Shown one piece after another: positions 54,477 through 62,984 of a stretch of 64,000 nucleotides of DNA (position 1 is its first letter; the number at the start of each line of letters is the position of its first letter). Location of the stretch: assembly GCF_022814865.1 (NCBI RefSeq), contig NZ_JAKVRD010000016.1, positions 1-64,000 on the forward strand, in the 5' to 3' direction. This DNA comes from Shimia aestuarii. Its GTDB lineage: Bacteria; Pseudomonadota; Alphaproteobacteria; Rhodobacterales; Rhodobacteraceae. The notes below the pieces were generated by a model, which had not been told where the DNA came from, made no database searches, and saw nothing but the letters and a program-made list of their open reading frames with translations. A program made the translations under genes and the position numbers.

Positions 54477-54501
54477 GGGGCGCGTTTGGCGTCCCTTTTT
54501 T
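54477..54501 (+). terminator. rho-independent terminator
   Basis: GGGGCGC (54477-54483) with GCGTCCC (54489-54495), one G-T pair, then TTTTTT. Another GC hairpin (GGCGGGC/GCCCGCC, 54425-54442) precedes it in the same 200-bp gap. Confidence 0.8.
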
Positions 54502-54604
54502 GGTTTCGCGACAGAGGCCGCAGATAGGCGAAACTTGGTCGGGATCGGTGGGGTTTTTGCGCGGGCTATCGGGCAGGGTTTTTCCGAGATAAGGAGACCT
54601 GCCG

Positions 54605-55381
54605 ATGACGACGATTCTTATTGTGGAGAGCAATTCGCCCGATCTTTTGGCGATTGGGAAGTCGGCGGCGTCGAGTTTTTTGCGGACATTTCAGGCGCTT
54701 GTGCCGGAGGCAGAGCTGCGGGTGGCGTGCCCATATGCGGCGGCGTTGCGTGAGGATGCGCTCGACGGGATCGACGGGGTCGTGTTCTCGGGCTCGGGTG
54801 TGATGTGGTCGACGGATGGTCCCGAGGCGGCGCCGCTACGGGCCGAGATGGAGCGGGTTTTCGCGGCGGGTTTGCCGGTTTGGGGATCGTGCAACGGGAT
54901 GCAGCTTGCCGCGTCGGTACTCGGCGGGCGGGTCGGCGCGTCGCCCAACGGGTTCGAGCTTGGCACCGCGCGGGATGTGCAGGTTACCGAAGAGGGCGCA
55001 GCGCATCCGATGATGGCGGGGCGCGCGGCGGGGTTTGCCGTGCCGTGTATCCATCGCGACGAGGTGCAGAGCGTGCCGGAGGGCGCGGTTCTCATGGCCG
55101 GGAACGGCCATTCGCCGGTGCAGGCGATGGTGTATGAGAGCGGTGGCGTCGATTTCTGGGGCACGCAGTATCACCCGGAGATGAGCCTTCAGGAGATCGC
55201 GGCAGCGGTGCGGGGCAAGGGGCTTTTCGAGGCGGCGGACCGGATGGCGGATCGCCTCGAGATTGCCGATCAGGACGCGGGCGCGGCGGCGGAGTTCGGC
55301 ACCAGCCCCGAGGCGCTTGCCGTGCCGGTCCGGGGGCGGGAGCTTGTCAACTGGATCGCGCATCTGCACGGGCGGCGCTAG
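54605..55381 (+). CDS. class I glutamine amidotransferase-like protein
   Basis: 258 residues, GuaA-type amidotransferase domain without a synthetase partner. The triad is complete: Cys96 in VWGSCNGMQLA, His190 and Glu192 in GTQYHPEMS. Free-standing members hydrolyse gamma-glutamyl compounds or serve unknown ligases. About 40 extra C-terminal residues. Start has AAGGAGACC before the ATG. Confidence 0.85.
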   Translation: MTTILIVESNSPDLLAIGKSAASSFLRTFQALVPEAELRVACPYAAALREDALDGIDGVVFSGSGVMWSTDGPEAAPLRAEMERVFAAGLPVWGSCNGMQLAASVLGGRVGASPNGFELGTARDVQVTEEGAAHPMMAGRAAGFAVPCIHRDEVQSVPEGAVLMAGNGHSPVQAMVYESGGVDFWGTQYHPEMSLQEIAAAVRGKGLFEAADRMADRLEIADQDAGAAAEFGTSPEALAVPVRGRELVNWIAHLHGRR

Positions 55382-55448
55382 GGGCTTTGCCCCTCTGGCC
55401 GCAAGCGGCCATTCACCCCAGGATATTTTCGGCAAGAGGAAGAGCGGG
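55382..55448 (+). repeat. Rhodobacteraceae-type intergenic repeat, copy 1
   Basis: Directly after the amidotransferase stop: GGGGC-TTT-GCCCC, then GGCCGC-AA-GCGGCC (55397-55410), then a conserved tail TTCACCCCAGGATATTTTC and AAGAGGAAGAGCGGG. Shares its layout with copies at 57943 and 61721. Confidence 0.75.
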
Positions 55449-55535
55449 CGCAGTTTCGGCGCAACGCGCCCTTTCCCCTGTGATCCATATCCGGTAAAGC
55501 CCCTATGACCCGGTTTTGAACGACGGACGGATACG

Positions 55536-57935
55536 ATGAAATTCACGCTTTCCTGGCTCAAGGATCACCTTGAAACGCAAGCGACCCTGGATGAGATTCT
55601 CTATGCCCTGACTGATCTTGGGCTTGAGGTTGAGGGGGTCGAGGACCCGGCGGCGAAGCTTGCAGGCTTTACGCTTGCCAAGGTGGTGCATGCCGAGCAG
55701 CACCCGGATGCGGATCGCCTGCGGGTGTGCAAGGTGGCGACCGATGAGGGCGAGAAACAGATCGTCTGTGGCGCGCCGAATGCCCGCGAGGGGATCACCG
55801 TGGTGCTTGCCAAGCCGGGCGACTATGTGCCGGGGATCGACGTGACGCTTTCGGTCGGCAATATCCGCGGTGTCGAGAGCCATGGCATGATGGCCTCGGA
55901 GCGCGAGCTGGAATTGTCGGATGAGCATGACGGGATTATTGAGCTTCCGTCGGGCGAGGTTGGCGAGAAGTTCGTGGATTGGCTTGCCGCGAATGATCCT
56001 GCGAAGGTCGATGCGGTGATCGAGATCGCCATTACGCCGAACCGTCCGGATGCGCTTGGCGTGCGGGGCATTGCGCTTGATCTTGCGGCGCGGGGGCTTG
56101 GCACGATGAAGCCGGCGCCAAAGGCAGAGATTGCGGGCGGCTGTCCCTCGCGGATCAATATCACCATCGACGACGAGGCGCGCAAAGATGGCTGTGAGGT
56201 GTTCGCGGGCCGTCTCATCAAAGGTGTGACAAACGGGCCGTCGCCCAAGTGGCTTCAGGATCGCCTTCGCGCCATCGGGCTTCGCCCGATTTCGGCGCTT
56301 GTCGATGTCACCAACTTCTTCACTTTCGACCGCAACCGCCCGCTGCACGTGTTTGACGCGGACAAGGTCAAGGGCGACCTGCGCGTGCATCGCACCAAAG
56401 GCGGCGAGACGCTCGTCGGTCTGGACGAGAAGGAATACACGTTCGGGGCCGGTCAGGTTGTGATCTCGGACGATGAGGGGATCGAGAGCATCGGCGGGAT
56501 CATGGGCGGCTTGCCCACGGGCTGCACCGAGGAGACCACGAATGTGTTCCTTGAGGCCGCGGTCTGGGACCGGGTGCAGATCGCCTATACGGGGCGCGCG
56601 CTCAAGATCAATTCGGATGCGCGTTACCGCAATGAGCGCGGCATTGACCCGGCGTTCAACATGGAAGCGATTGACCTCGCGACGCAGATGATCATCGACC
56701 TGTGCGGCGGGGAGCCTTCGGAGGTTGTCGTCGCGGGCGAAGTGCCGGATGTGAGCCGGGCCTACAAGCTCGACACGGATCGGGTGCAGTCGCTTGTCGG
56801 GATGGAAATCCCCGCCGAGACGCAGCGCGCGACGCTGACGGCGCTTGGCTTTGTGATTGAGGGCGACATGGCGCAGGTGCCGAGCTGGCGGCCCGACGTG
56901 ATGGGCGAGGCGGACCTTGTGGAAGAGGTGGCGCGTGTGGCGTCGCTGACCAAGCTTGAAGGTAAGCCGATGCGCCGCCCGGTCGAGGGTATCCCGGCGC
57001 CGATCCTGTCACCGATGCAGAAGCGCGAACAGATCGCGCGGCGCACGGCGGCGGCTTTGGGCTATAACGAATGCGTCACCTATAGCTTTATCGACAAAGC
57101 GTCGGCGGAACTCTTTGGCGGTGGCAGCGATGCGACCATGCTCGAGAACCCGATTTCGAGCGAGATGAGCCATATGCGCCCGGCGCTTCTTCCGGGGCTG
57201 TTGCAGGCGGCGGCGCGCAATCAGGCGCGCGGGTACATGGACATGGCGCTTTTCGAATGTGGCGCGGCGTTCCATGGTGGCGAGCCGGGGGAGCAGCATC
57301 TTCTGATCTCCGGTCTTCTCGTCGGGAAGACCGTTGGCAAGGATGTGCATGGCGAGAGTCGGGGCGTCGATCTTTATGATGTGAAGGCCGATGCCGAGGC
57401 GATCCTCGCGGCGATTGGTGCGCCCGCGAAGGTGCAAATCCTGCGCGGCGCGCGGGAATGGTGGCATCCGGGGCGGCACGGCAAGATCTGTCTTGGGCCG
57501 AAGAAGGTTCTTGGCGTCTTTGGTGAACTGCACCCGAAAGTCCTTGCGGCAATGGATGTGAAGGGGCCGGCGGTTGCCTTCACGATCTGGCCGGAAGAGA
57601 TTCCGATGCCGCGCAAGAAGAACGCGACGCGCCCGGCGCTGGCGATCAACGATCTTCAGGCGGTCGAGCGCGACTTTGCCTTTGTCGTGGACAAGGATGT
57701 AGAGGCGCTGACGCTGGTCAATGCGGCGGCGGGCGCGGACAAGGCGCTTATCGAGGATGTGCGGGTCTTTGACGAATTCATCGGCGGTGCGCTTGGCGAG
57801 GACAAGAAATCCATCGCCGTGACCGTGCGCCTTCAGCCGACGGACAAGACGCTCAAGGAAGCCGATATCGAGGCTGTTGCGGGCAAGATTGTCGAGAAGG
57901 TTACCAAGGCGACGGGCGGCAGCCTGCGCGGGTAA
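55536..57935 (+). CDS. pheT: phenylalanyl-tRNA synthetase beta subunit
   Basis: 799 residues, complete. EMAP/OB tRNA-binding domain (about 40-150, GVESHGMMASERELELS), B3/B4 editing domain (about 210-390), B5 domain, catalytic-like core, and C-terminal ferredoxin-fold anticodon-binding domain (about 705-799, QAVERDFAFVVDKDV). Pairs with PheS. Preceded by GACGGACGG. Confidence 0.98.
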   Translation: MKFTLSWLKDHLETQATLDEILYALTDLGLEVEGVEDPAAKLAGFTLAKVVHAEQHPDADRLRVCKVATDEGEKQIVCGAPNAREGITVVLAKPGDYVPGIDVTLSVGNIRGVESHGMMASERELELSDEHDGIIELPSGEVGEKFVDWLAANDPAKVDAVIEIAITPNRPDALGVRGIALDLAARGLGTMKPAPKAEIAGGCPSRINITIDDEARKDGCEVFAGRLIKGVTNGPSPKWLQDRLRAIGLRPISALVDVTNFFTFDRNRPLHVFDADKVKGDLRVHRTKGGETLVGLDEKEYTFGAGQVVISDDEGIESIGGIMGGLPTGCTEETTNVFLEAAVWDRVQIAYTGRALKINSDARYRNERGIDPAFNMEAIDLATQMIIDLCGGEPSEVVVAGEVPDVSRAYKLDTDRVQSLVGMEIPAETQRATLTALGFVIEGDMAQVPSWRPDVMGEADLVEEVARVASLTKLEGKPMRRPVEGIPAPILSPMQKREQIARRTAAALGYNECVTYSFIDKASAELFGGGSDATMLENPISSEMSHMRPALLPGLLQAAARNQARGYMDMALFECGAAFHGGEPGEQHLLISGLLVGKTVGKDVHGESRGVDLYDVKADAEAILAAIGAPAKVQILRGAREWWHPGRHGKICLGPKKVLGVFGELHPKVLAAMDVKGPAVAFTIWPEEIPMPRKKNATRPALAINDLQAVERDFAFVVDKDVEALTLVNAAAGADKALIEDVRVFDEFIGGALGEDKKSIAVTVRLQPTDKTLKEADIEAVAGKIVEKVTKATGGSLRG

Positions 57936-57942
57936 GGGGGGA

Positions 57943-58011
57943 GGGGGCGCTGCCCCCTCTTGGCCAAAGGCCAATTCACCCCCGAGGTATTTTCACCAAG
58001 AAGAAGCGGCA
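57943..58011 (+). repeat. Rhodobacteraceae-type intergenic repeat, copy 2
   Basis: GGGGGC-GCT-GCCCCC (57943-57957), TTGGCC-AAA-GGCCAA (57960-57974), then TTCACCCCCGAGGTATTTTC and AAGAAGAAGCGG. Starts 7 bp after pheT. Confidence 0.78.
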
Positions 58012-58051
58012 GGGTTTGCCCGGCCTCTTGGGGTGTGCAAGGGAGCATGAC

Positions 58052-58501
58052 ATGACACTGAGAATCTATCTGTCCGGGGAAATTCACACCGATTGGCGCG
58101 AGCAGATCGTTGCGGGGGCCGAGGGGCTTGATGTGGCGTTCGATAGTCCGGTGACGGATCACGCGGCGAGCGATGATTGTGGGGTGGCGATCCTTGGGGC
58201 AGAGGATCAGAAGTTCTGGCACGATCACAAGGGCGCGAAGCTTAATGCGATCCGCACCCGCAAGGGGATCGAGGATGCCGATATCGTCGTCGTGCGGTTT
58301 GGCGAGAAATACAAGCAGTGGAACGCGGCCTTTGACGCGGGCTATGCGGCGGCGCTTGGCAAGTCGATCATCGTGTTGAGCCAGCCGGAGCATCAGCACG
58401 CGCTCAAGGAAGTGCATGCCGCCGCGCTGGCCGTGGCCGAAGAGCCGAAGCAGGTTGTCGAGATCCTGCGCTATGTGTTGACGGGTGCGCTTCCGGGGTA
58501 A
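58052..58501 (+). CDS. YtoQ family protein
   Basis: 149 residues from the ATG at 58052, after GGGAGC. Family pattern MTLRIYLSGEIHTDWREQI, ILGAEDQKFWHDHKG, ADIVVVRFGEKYKQWNAAFD. Related to nucleoside 2-deoxyribosyltransferase folds; biological role unknown. Confidence 0.85.
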   Translation: MTLRIYLSGEIHTDWREQIVAGAEGLDVAFDSPVTDHAASDDCGVAILGAEDQKFWHDHKGAKLNAIRTRKGIEDADIVVVRFGEKYKQWNAAFDAGYAAALGKSIIVLSQPEHQHALKEVHAAALAVAEEPKQVVEILRYVLTGALPG

Positions 58502-58613
58502 GGGGCATGGGTTTTTCCCCTGTTGCCAGACCCTCGCTCCATGAGACAGAGTAAGTCACGCCAGCTTTGCGCGAGCGTTATGACAACTGTGAGCGTGGGG
58601 GAAAGGAACCAGG

Positions 58614-59048
58614 ATGCTTCAGGAATTCAAGGATTTCATTGCCAAGGGCAATGTCATGGACATGGCCGTCGGGATCATCATCGGCGCGGCCTTTACGGCG
58701 ATCGTCAAGTCGATGGTCGGCGATCTTATCAACCCGTTTGTCGGGCTTTTCCTTGGGGGTGTGGATTTCACCAACCTCTATGTGGTGCTCTCGGGCAGTG
58801 TGCCGGAAGGTGCGAGCCTTGAGGCGGCGCGCGAAGCGGGTGCGGCGGTCTTTGCCTATGGGGCCTTCATCATGGCGGTGATCAATTTTCTCATCATTGC
58901 CTTCGTCGTCTTCATGCTTGTGCGCTATGTGAACAAGGTCAAGGAAGCGGCAGCGAAGCAGGAAGAAGAGGCACCGGCCGAAGAAGCGCCCGCCGGGCCA
59001 AGCGAGCTTGATGTTCTGCTTGAGATTCGCGACGCGCTGAAGAAGTAA
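58614..59048 (+). CDS. mscL: large-conductance mechanosensitive channel
   Basis: 144 residues. Emergency valve opened by membrane tension at osmotic downshock. N-terminal helix [22 protein letters not shown]1 with [21 protein letters not shown]2 near 82-105, charged C-terminal bundle. Followed by a terminator, then mscS. Confidence 0.97.
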   Translation: MLQEFKDFIAKGNVMDMAVGIIIGAAFTAIVKSMVGDLINPFVGLFLGGVDFTNLYVVLSGSVPEGASLEAAREAGAAVFAYGAFIMAVINFLIIAFVVFMLVRYVNKVKEAAAKQEEEAPAEEAPAGPSELDVLLEIRDALKK

Positions 59049-59063
59049 GACAAGAGACATTCC

Positions 59064-59100
59064 GGGGCAGTCCTGCCGCTGGCGGGACTGCTCCTTTTTT
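59064..59100 (+). terminator. rho-independent terminator after mscL
   Basis: Long stem: 59064-59073 with 59085-59094 (one wobble), extended by an inner GCC/GGC, then TTTTTT. Confidence 0.9.
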
Positions 59101-59120
59101 GTGGAAAGGGGAAACGCGCA

Positions 59121-59927
59121 ATGGAACAGGTATTGGACTACGTCGGCGATATGGGGCCGCTGGTCATTTCGGCGATCAAGGCGCTCGTCGTCATCGTCAT
59201 CGGCTGGAGCGTGGCTGGGATCGTGAGCGGCATGGTGCGGCGCAAGGTTAACGCCAAGCCGGAGATCGACGACACGCTTGGCAACTTCGTGGCGTCGATG
59301 ATCCGCTGGGTGATCCTGCTCATGGTGCTGATCGCGGTGCTTGGGCTTTTCGGGATCGAGGCGACATCGCTTGTCGCGGTGATGGGGGCGGCAACGCTGG
59401 CGATTGGCCTTGCGCTACAAGGCACGCTGAGCGATTTGGCGGCAGGGTTCATGCTTATCCTGTTCCGACCCTACAAGCTTGGCCAGTATGTCGATATTGG
59501 CGGCACGGCGGGGACGGTCAAAGATCTCAACCTTTTCATCACCGAGTTGGTGACGCCGGACAATGTGCAGATCATTATCCCCAATGGTCAGGCCTGGGGG
59601 GCGATCATCACCAATTATTCCGCACATGCGACGCGGCGTGTCGATCTCACCTTTGGCATTGATTATGGCAATGACGCCGATCACGCGATGGCGATCATCC
59701 TGCGCGAAGCCGTGGCCGAGGGGCGGGTCAAGGAAGACCCGGCGCCTTGGGTGCGTGTCACCAACCTCGGTGATAGCTCGGTCGATATCACCACGCGCCT
59801 TTGGGTCGATGCGGCGGACTATTGGGACGTGAAGTTTGCGCTTACCAAGACGGTCAAAGAGGCCTTTGACAAAGAGGGGGTCTCGATCCCCTATCCGCAT
59901 GTGGTCGAGATCAAGAAACAGGGCTAG
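59121..59927 (+). CDS. mscS: small-conductance mechanosensitive channel
   Basis: 268 residues, E. coli MscS size. Pore-lining TM3 with the Gly/Ala pattern VAVMGAATLAIGLALQGTLS, then beta domain FRPYKLGQYVDIGGTAGTV and C-terminal vestibule. Acts with MscL in release of solutes such as ectoine on dilution. Its own unit, since a terminator separates it from mscL. Confidence 0.95.
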   Translation: MEQVLDYVGDMGPLVISAIKALVVIVIGWSVAGIVSGMVRRKVNAKPEIDDTLGNFVASMIRWVILLMVLIAVLGLFGIEATSLVAVMGAATLAIGLALQGTLSDLAAGFMLILFRPYKLGQYVDIGGTAGTVKDLNLFITELVTPDNVQIIIPNGQAWGAIITNYSAHATRRVDLTFGIDYGNDADHAMAIILREAVAEGRVKEDPAPWVRVTNLGDSSVDITTRLWVDAADYWDVKFALTKTVKEAFDKEGVSIPYPHVVEIKKQG

Positions 59928-59948
59928 CGCCCGGTTGCCAGACATGGA

Positions 59949-59980
59949 AAAGGCGCCCCGAAAGAGTGGGGCGCCTTTTG
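59949..59980. terminator. bidirectional terminator between mscS and ald
   Basis: AAAAGGCGCCCC (59949-59960) pairs perfectly with GGGGCGCCTTTT (59969-59980), giving a 12-bp stem with A and T runs on both sides between convergent genes. Confidence 0.95.
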
Positions 59981-59999
59981 TCGTTCCCGGGTGGGAGGG

Positions 60000-61118
60000 T
60001 CAGCCCTTGAGAACGACGTTCGGAGACACGACGTCCAGCCCGAGCGCCTTGCCGACCGCATAGTAGGTCAGCTTGCCCGCGTGGACGTTGAGCCCGTTGA
60101 GGAGGTGCGGATCGTCTTCGCAAGCCTTGCGCCAGCCCTTGTCGGCGAGCGAGAGCATGAAGGGCATGGTCGCGTTGCCAAGGGCGATGGTCGAGGTGCG
60201 GGCCACGGCGCCGGGCATGTTGGCAACGCAGTAATGCATGATCCCGTCCACGTCATAGATCGGGTCCGCATGGGTCGTGGCGCGAGAGGTTTCGAAGCAA
60301 CCGCCTTGGTCGATGGCGACATCGACGAGCGCCGCGCCGGGCTTCATGGTCGAGAGCTGGGCGCGGGAGACGAGTTTGGGCGCGGCGGCGCCGGGGATGA
60401 GGACCGCACCGATCACCATGTCGGCCTGTTCGAGCATTTCGGCGGTGTAGCCTGCCGAGGAGAAGCCGGTCTTGAAGGTGCCGCCAAAGACGTCATCGAG
60501 ATAGCGCATGCGGGGCAGGGAACGGTCAAGCACCGTCACATCCGCGCCCATGCCCGCGGCGATGCGGGCGGCATGGGTGCCGACGACGCCGCCACCGATC
60601 ACCAAGACCTTGGCAGGGCCGACGCCGGGGACGCCGCCCATGAGCACGCCGCGCCCGCCATTGGCCTTTTGCAGGGTCCATGCGCCGACCTGCGGCGCGA
60701 GGCGGCCCGCGACCTCGGACATGGGGGCCAGAAGCGGCAGGCCGCCAGCGGCGTCAGTCACGGTTTCATAGGCGATGGCGGTGCAGCCAGAGGCGATCAG
60801 GTCATGGGTCTGATCCGGGTCGGGGGCGAGGTGCAGATAGGTGAAGAGGAGTTGGCTCTCGCGCAGCATCTTGCGCTCGCCAGCCTGGGGTTCCTTCACC
60901 TTCACGATCATGTCGGAGATCGCAAAGACTTCTTCTGCGGTGTCGATGATCTTGGCCCCGGCGCGGGTATAGTCTTCGTCGTTGAAGCCCGAGCCAGTTC
61001 CGGCCCCGGCCTGAATATAGACCTCGTGGCCGTGGGCAACGGCTTCTTGCGCGGCGTTCGGTGTCATACCAACGCGGAATTCTTGTGGTTTGATCTCTGT
61101 GGGGCAACCGATTTTCAT
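60000..61118 (-). CDS. ald: alanine dehydrogenase
   Basis: 372 residues from the ATG at 61118, after GGGAGGACAC (frame open to 61178). NAD-dependent interconversion of alanine with pyruvate and ammonia. Arg15, Lys75 and His96 stand at the numbers of the substrate residues known in Mycobacterium Ald; the NAD site is LVIGGGVVGTHAA. Divergent from an Lrp regulator. Confidence 0.97.
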   Translation of the reverse strand: MKIGCPTEIKPQEFRVGMTPNAAQEAVAHGHEVYIQAGAGTGSGFNDEDYTRAGAKIIDTAEEVFAISDMIVKVKEPQAGERKMLRESQLLFTYLHLAPDPDQTHDLIASGCTAIAYETVTDAAGGLPLLAPMSEVAGRLAPQVGAWTLQKANGGRGVLMGGVPGVGPAKVLVIGGGVVGTHAARIAAGMGADVTVLDRSLPRMRYLDDVFGGTFKTGFSSAGYTAEMLEQADMVIGAVLIPGAAAPKLVSRAQLSTMKPGAALVDVAIDQGGCFETSRATTHADPIYDVDGIMHYCVANMPGAVARTSTIALGNATMPFMLSLADKGWRKACEDDPHLLNGLNVHAGKLTYYAVGKALGLDVVSPNVVLKG

Positions 61119-61255
61119 ATGTGTCCTCCCTGTTCCCTGTGGCGGAGCTTGCCGGATTCTCTTCGCAAAGTGCTGCAAAAATAGGCAAAATATGAAAGTG
61201 CAAATGGGAGATTCTTCGCGTAGATATGGGGAATGGGAAAAGGAGCTTCGCGAAA

Positions 61256-61714
61256 ATGTCGCTAGACCAGACGGATCGTCGGATTCTCACGGTCCTTCAG
61301 AAGCAGGGCCGGATTTCCAACGCGGACCTGTCGGAGGCTGTCAACCTCTCGCAGTCGGCCTGTCATAGGCGGGTGCATCGCCTCGAACAGGAAGGGTATA
61401 TCCGAGAGTATGTCGCGCTTCTTGATGCGCGCAAGATGGCGGTGCCGACGACTGTGTTCGTGGAAATTTCGCTCTCAGGGCAGGCCGAAGACGTGCTTGG
61501 CGCGTTCGAGACGGCGGTGTCGCGGATCCCGGATGTGCTTGAATGTCATCTCATGGCTGGGTCGGCGGATTACCTTTTGAAGGTGGTGGCCGAGAACACG
61601 GACGATTTCGCGCGTATCCATCGGCAATACCTTTCGCGCCTGCCGGGGGTTGTCAGGATGCAGTCGTCTTTTGCGCTGCGCACGGTGTTCAAGACGACGG
61701 CGCTTCCGGTTTAG
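61256..61714 (+). CDS. Lrp/AsnC family regulator, probably of ald
   Basis: 152 residues from the ATG at 61256, with AGGAG 11 bp before it. Helix-turn-helix VNLSQSACHRRVHRLEQEGY, then RAM effector domain. The divergent pairing with ald is the classical arrangement for alanine-responsive activators (AldR-like). The shared 137-bp region has GCAAAGTGC and GAAAGTGCAAA near-repeats that could be sites. Confidence 0.92.
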   Translation: MSLDQTDRRILTVLQKQGRISNADLSEAVNLSQSACHRRVHRLEQEGYIREYVALLDARKMAVPTTVFVEISLSGQAEDVLGAFETAVSRIPDVLECHLMAGSADYLLKVVAENTDDFARIHRQYLSRLPGVVRMQSSFALRTVFKTTALPV

Positions 61715-61720
61715 GGGGGA

Positions 61721-61801
61721 GGGGCGCTGCCCCTCACGTCGCTTTTGCCCTGCAAAAGCGACGCTCACCCCGGAGTATTTTTACAGAGAAGAAGAGCGGG
61801 G
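61721..61801 (+). repeat. Rhodobacteraceae-type intergenic repeat, copy 3
   Basis: GGGGC-GCT-GCCCC (61721-61733), GTCGCTTTTGC (61738-61748) with GCAAAAGCGAC (61752-61762), then CTCACCCCGGAGTATTTTT and AGAAGAAGAGCGGGG. The middle stem differs from the other copies, while the flanks agree. Confidence 0.78.
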
Positions 61802-61803
61802 CC

Positions 61804-62778
61804 TTAGCGATAGGGTGGCACCGGGTCGTTTGGGGCGGCCGTGGCGTGATAGACGGCGCGGGCGATGGCGCGGGCGAGGCAGGTGGCGGCGGCGTGACCG
61901 AGCCAGAGCGTGTCGGCGACCGGATCGGTGAGCGGTTTGCCCGCGGTTGAAACGGCGAAGACGAGATCGCCATCCATCGGCGTATGGGAGGGCACCAGCG
62001 CGCGGGCCATGCCGTCATGGGCGGCAGTGGCGAGGCGGGTGCATTGGCTTTGGTCGAGGGTGGCGTCGGTGGCGACGATGGCGATGGTGGTGTTGGCGTT
62101 GTGGCTTGCGAGTTTCGTTGGCGGCAGGCCGGGCGGGATCGTCTTGGCTGGCCCGTGGCCGCCGAACTCCTCGCCGACCTCGAAGGGAGCGGCCCAGAAA
62201 TGGGTGCCGTCGACGGTCGCATCGCCAAGCGCGTTGACGGCGACCAGCGCGCCGACCGTATGGCCCGAGGGGAGCGTTGCGGAGGCAGACCCGAGGCCGC
62301 CCTTGCGGGTTGCGAGCATGGCGCCAGTGCCAGCGCCAGTCGTGCCGATCCGGAAGTCCATGGAGGCGTTAGCGAGGGCCTCGGCACCGAGGCGTTTATA
62401 GGGGTTCTCGGGCCAGTTCTTGTCACCGCCATTCAGCAGGTCGAAGAGGATCGCGCCGGGCACGATCGGCACGCGCTGATCGCCGACGGCAAAGCCGCGG
62501 CCCGCCGCGCGTAAAGCATCGGCCACGCCGGAGGCGGCATCGAGGCCAAAGGCGGAGCCGCCCGAGAGCACCAGCGCGTCGACCTGTTGCACGGTTTTGT
62601 CGGGGGCGAGCAGGTCGCTTTCGCGCGTGCCGGGCGCGCCGCCCATGACATGCAGCCCCGCAGTAAAGGGCGCGTCCGCTGTCAGCACGGTGACGCCGGT
62701 CTTGATCGCGGCATCGGAGGCGTTGCCGACGCGCAGGCCGGGGATATCTGTGATGAGGTTCTTGGGACCGGGGGTCAT
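61804..62778 (-). CDS. P1 family (DmpA/NylC-type) peptidase
   Basis: 324 residues from the ATG at 62778 (open frame to 62916 rejected: the ITDIPGLRVGNA start is typical). N-terminal-nucleophile enzyme that cuts itself; Asn229-Thr230 in SHNANTTIAIVATDA is the expected cleavage site, freeing Thr230 as nucleophile, as in NylC nylon-oligomer hydrolase. Other marks LSGGSAFGLDAASG and GTTGAGTGA. Natural substrates likely small or beta-amino amides. Divergent to creatinase. Confidence 0.88.
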   Translation of the reverse strand: MTPGPKNLITDIPGLRVGNASDAAIKTGVTVLTADAPFTAGLHVMGGAPGTRESDLLAPDKTVQQVDALVLSGGSAFGLDAASGVADALRAAGRGFAVGDQRVPIVPGAILFDLLNGGDKNWPENPYKRLGAEALANASMDFRIGTTGAGTGAMLATRKGGLGSASATLPSGHTVGALVAVNALGDATVDGTHFWAAPFEVGEEFGGHGPAKTIPPGLPPTKLASHNANTTIAIVATDATLDQSQCTRLATAAHDGMARALVPSHTPMDGDLVFAVSTAGKPLTDPVADTLWLGHAAATCLARAIARAVYHATAAPNDPVPPYR

Positions 62779-62984
62779 GGGGCGCTCCGTTGCATGTCTT
62801 GCAGGCAGAGTAGCGGCGGACGTGCGCGAATGCGACGGCAGAGTCGCAAAGGGGCTTGATCGGGGGCGCGGAAGGCGGCAAAGGAAGAGAAGAGCAATCG
62901 GCGATGGCGTCGCCACGGCCCGATTAGGCCGCGCTCGTCTTTCCCAGTCCTGAACGCCGGGACCTCTTTGATCGGAGGTCTATT

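Noticed and set aside
59991-61184. 397-codon plus-strand frame opposite ald
   Set aside because: Antisense shadow; alanine dehydrogenase residues and ribosome-binding site are on the minus strand.
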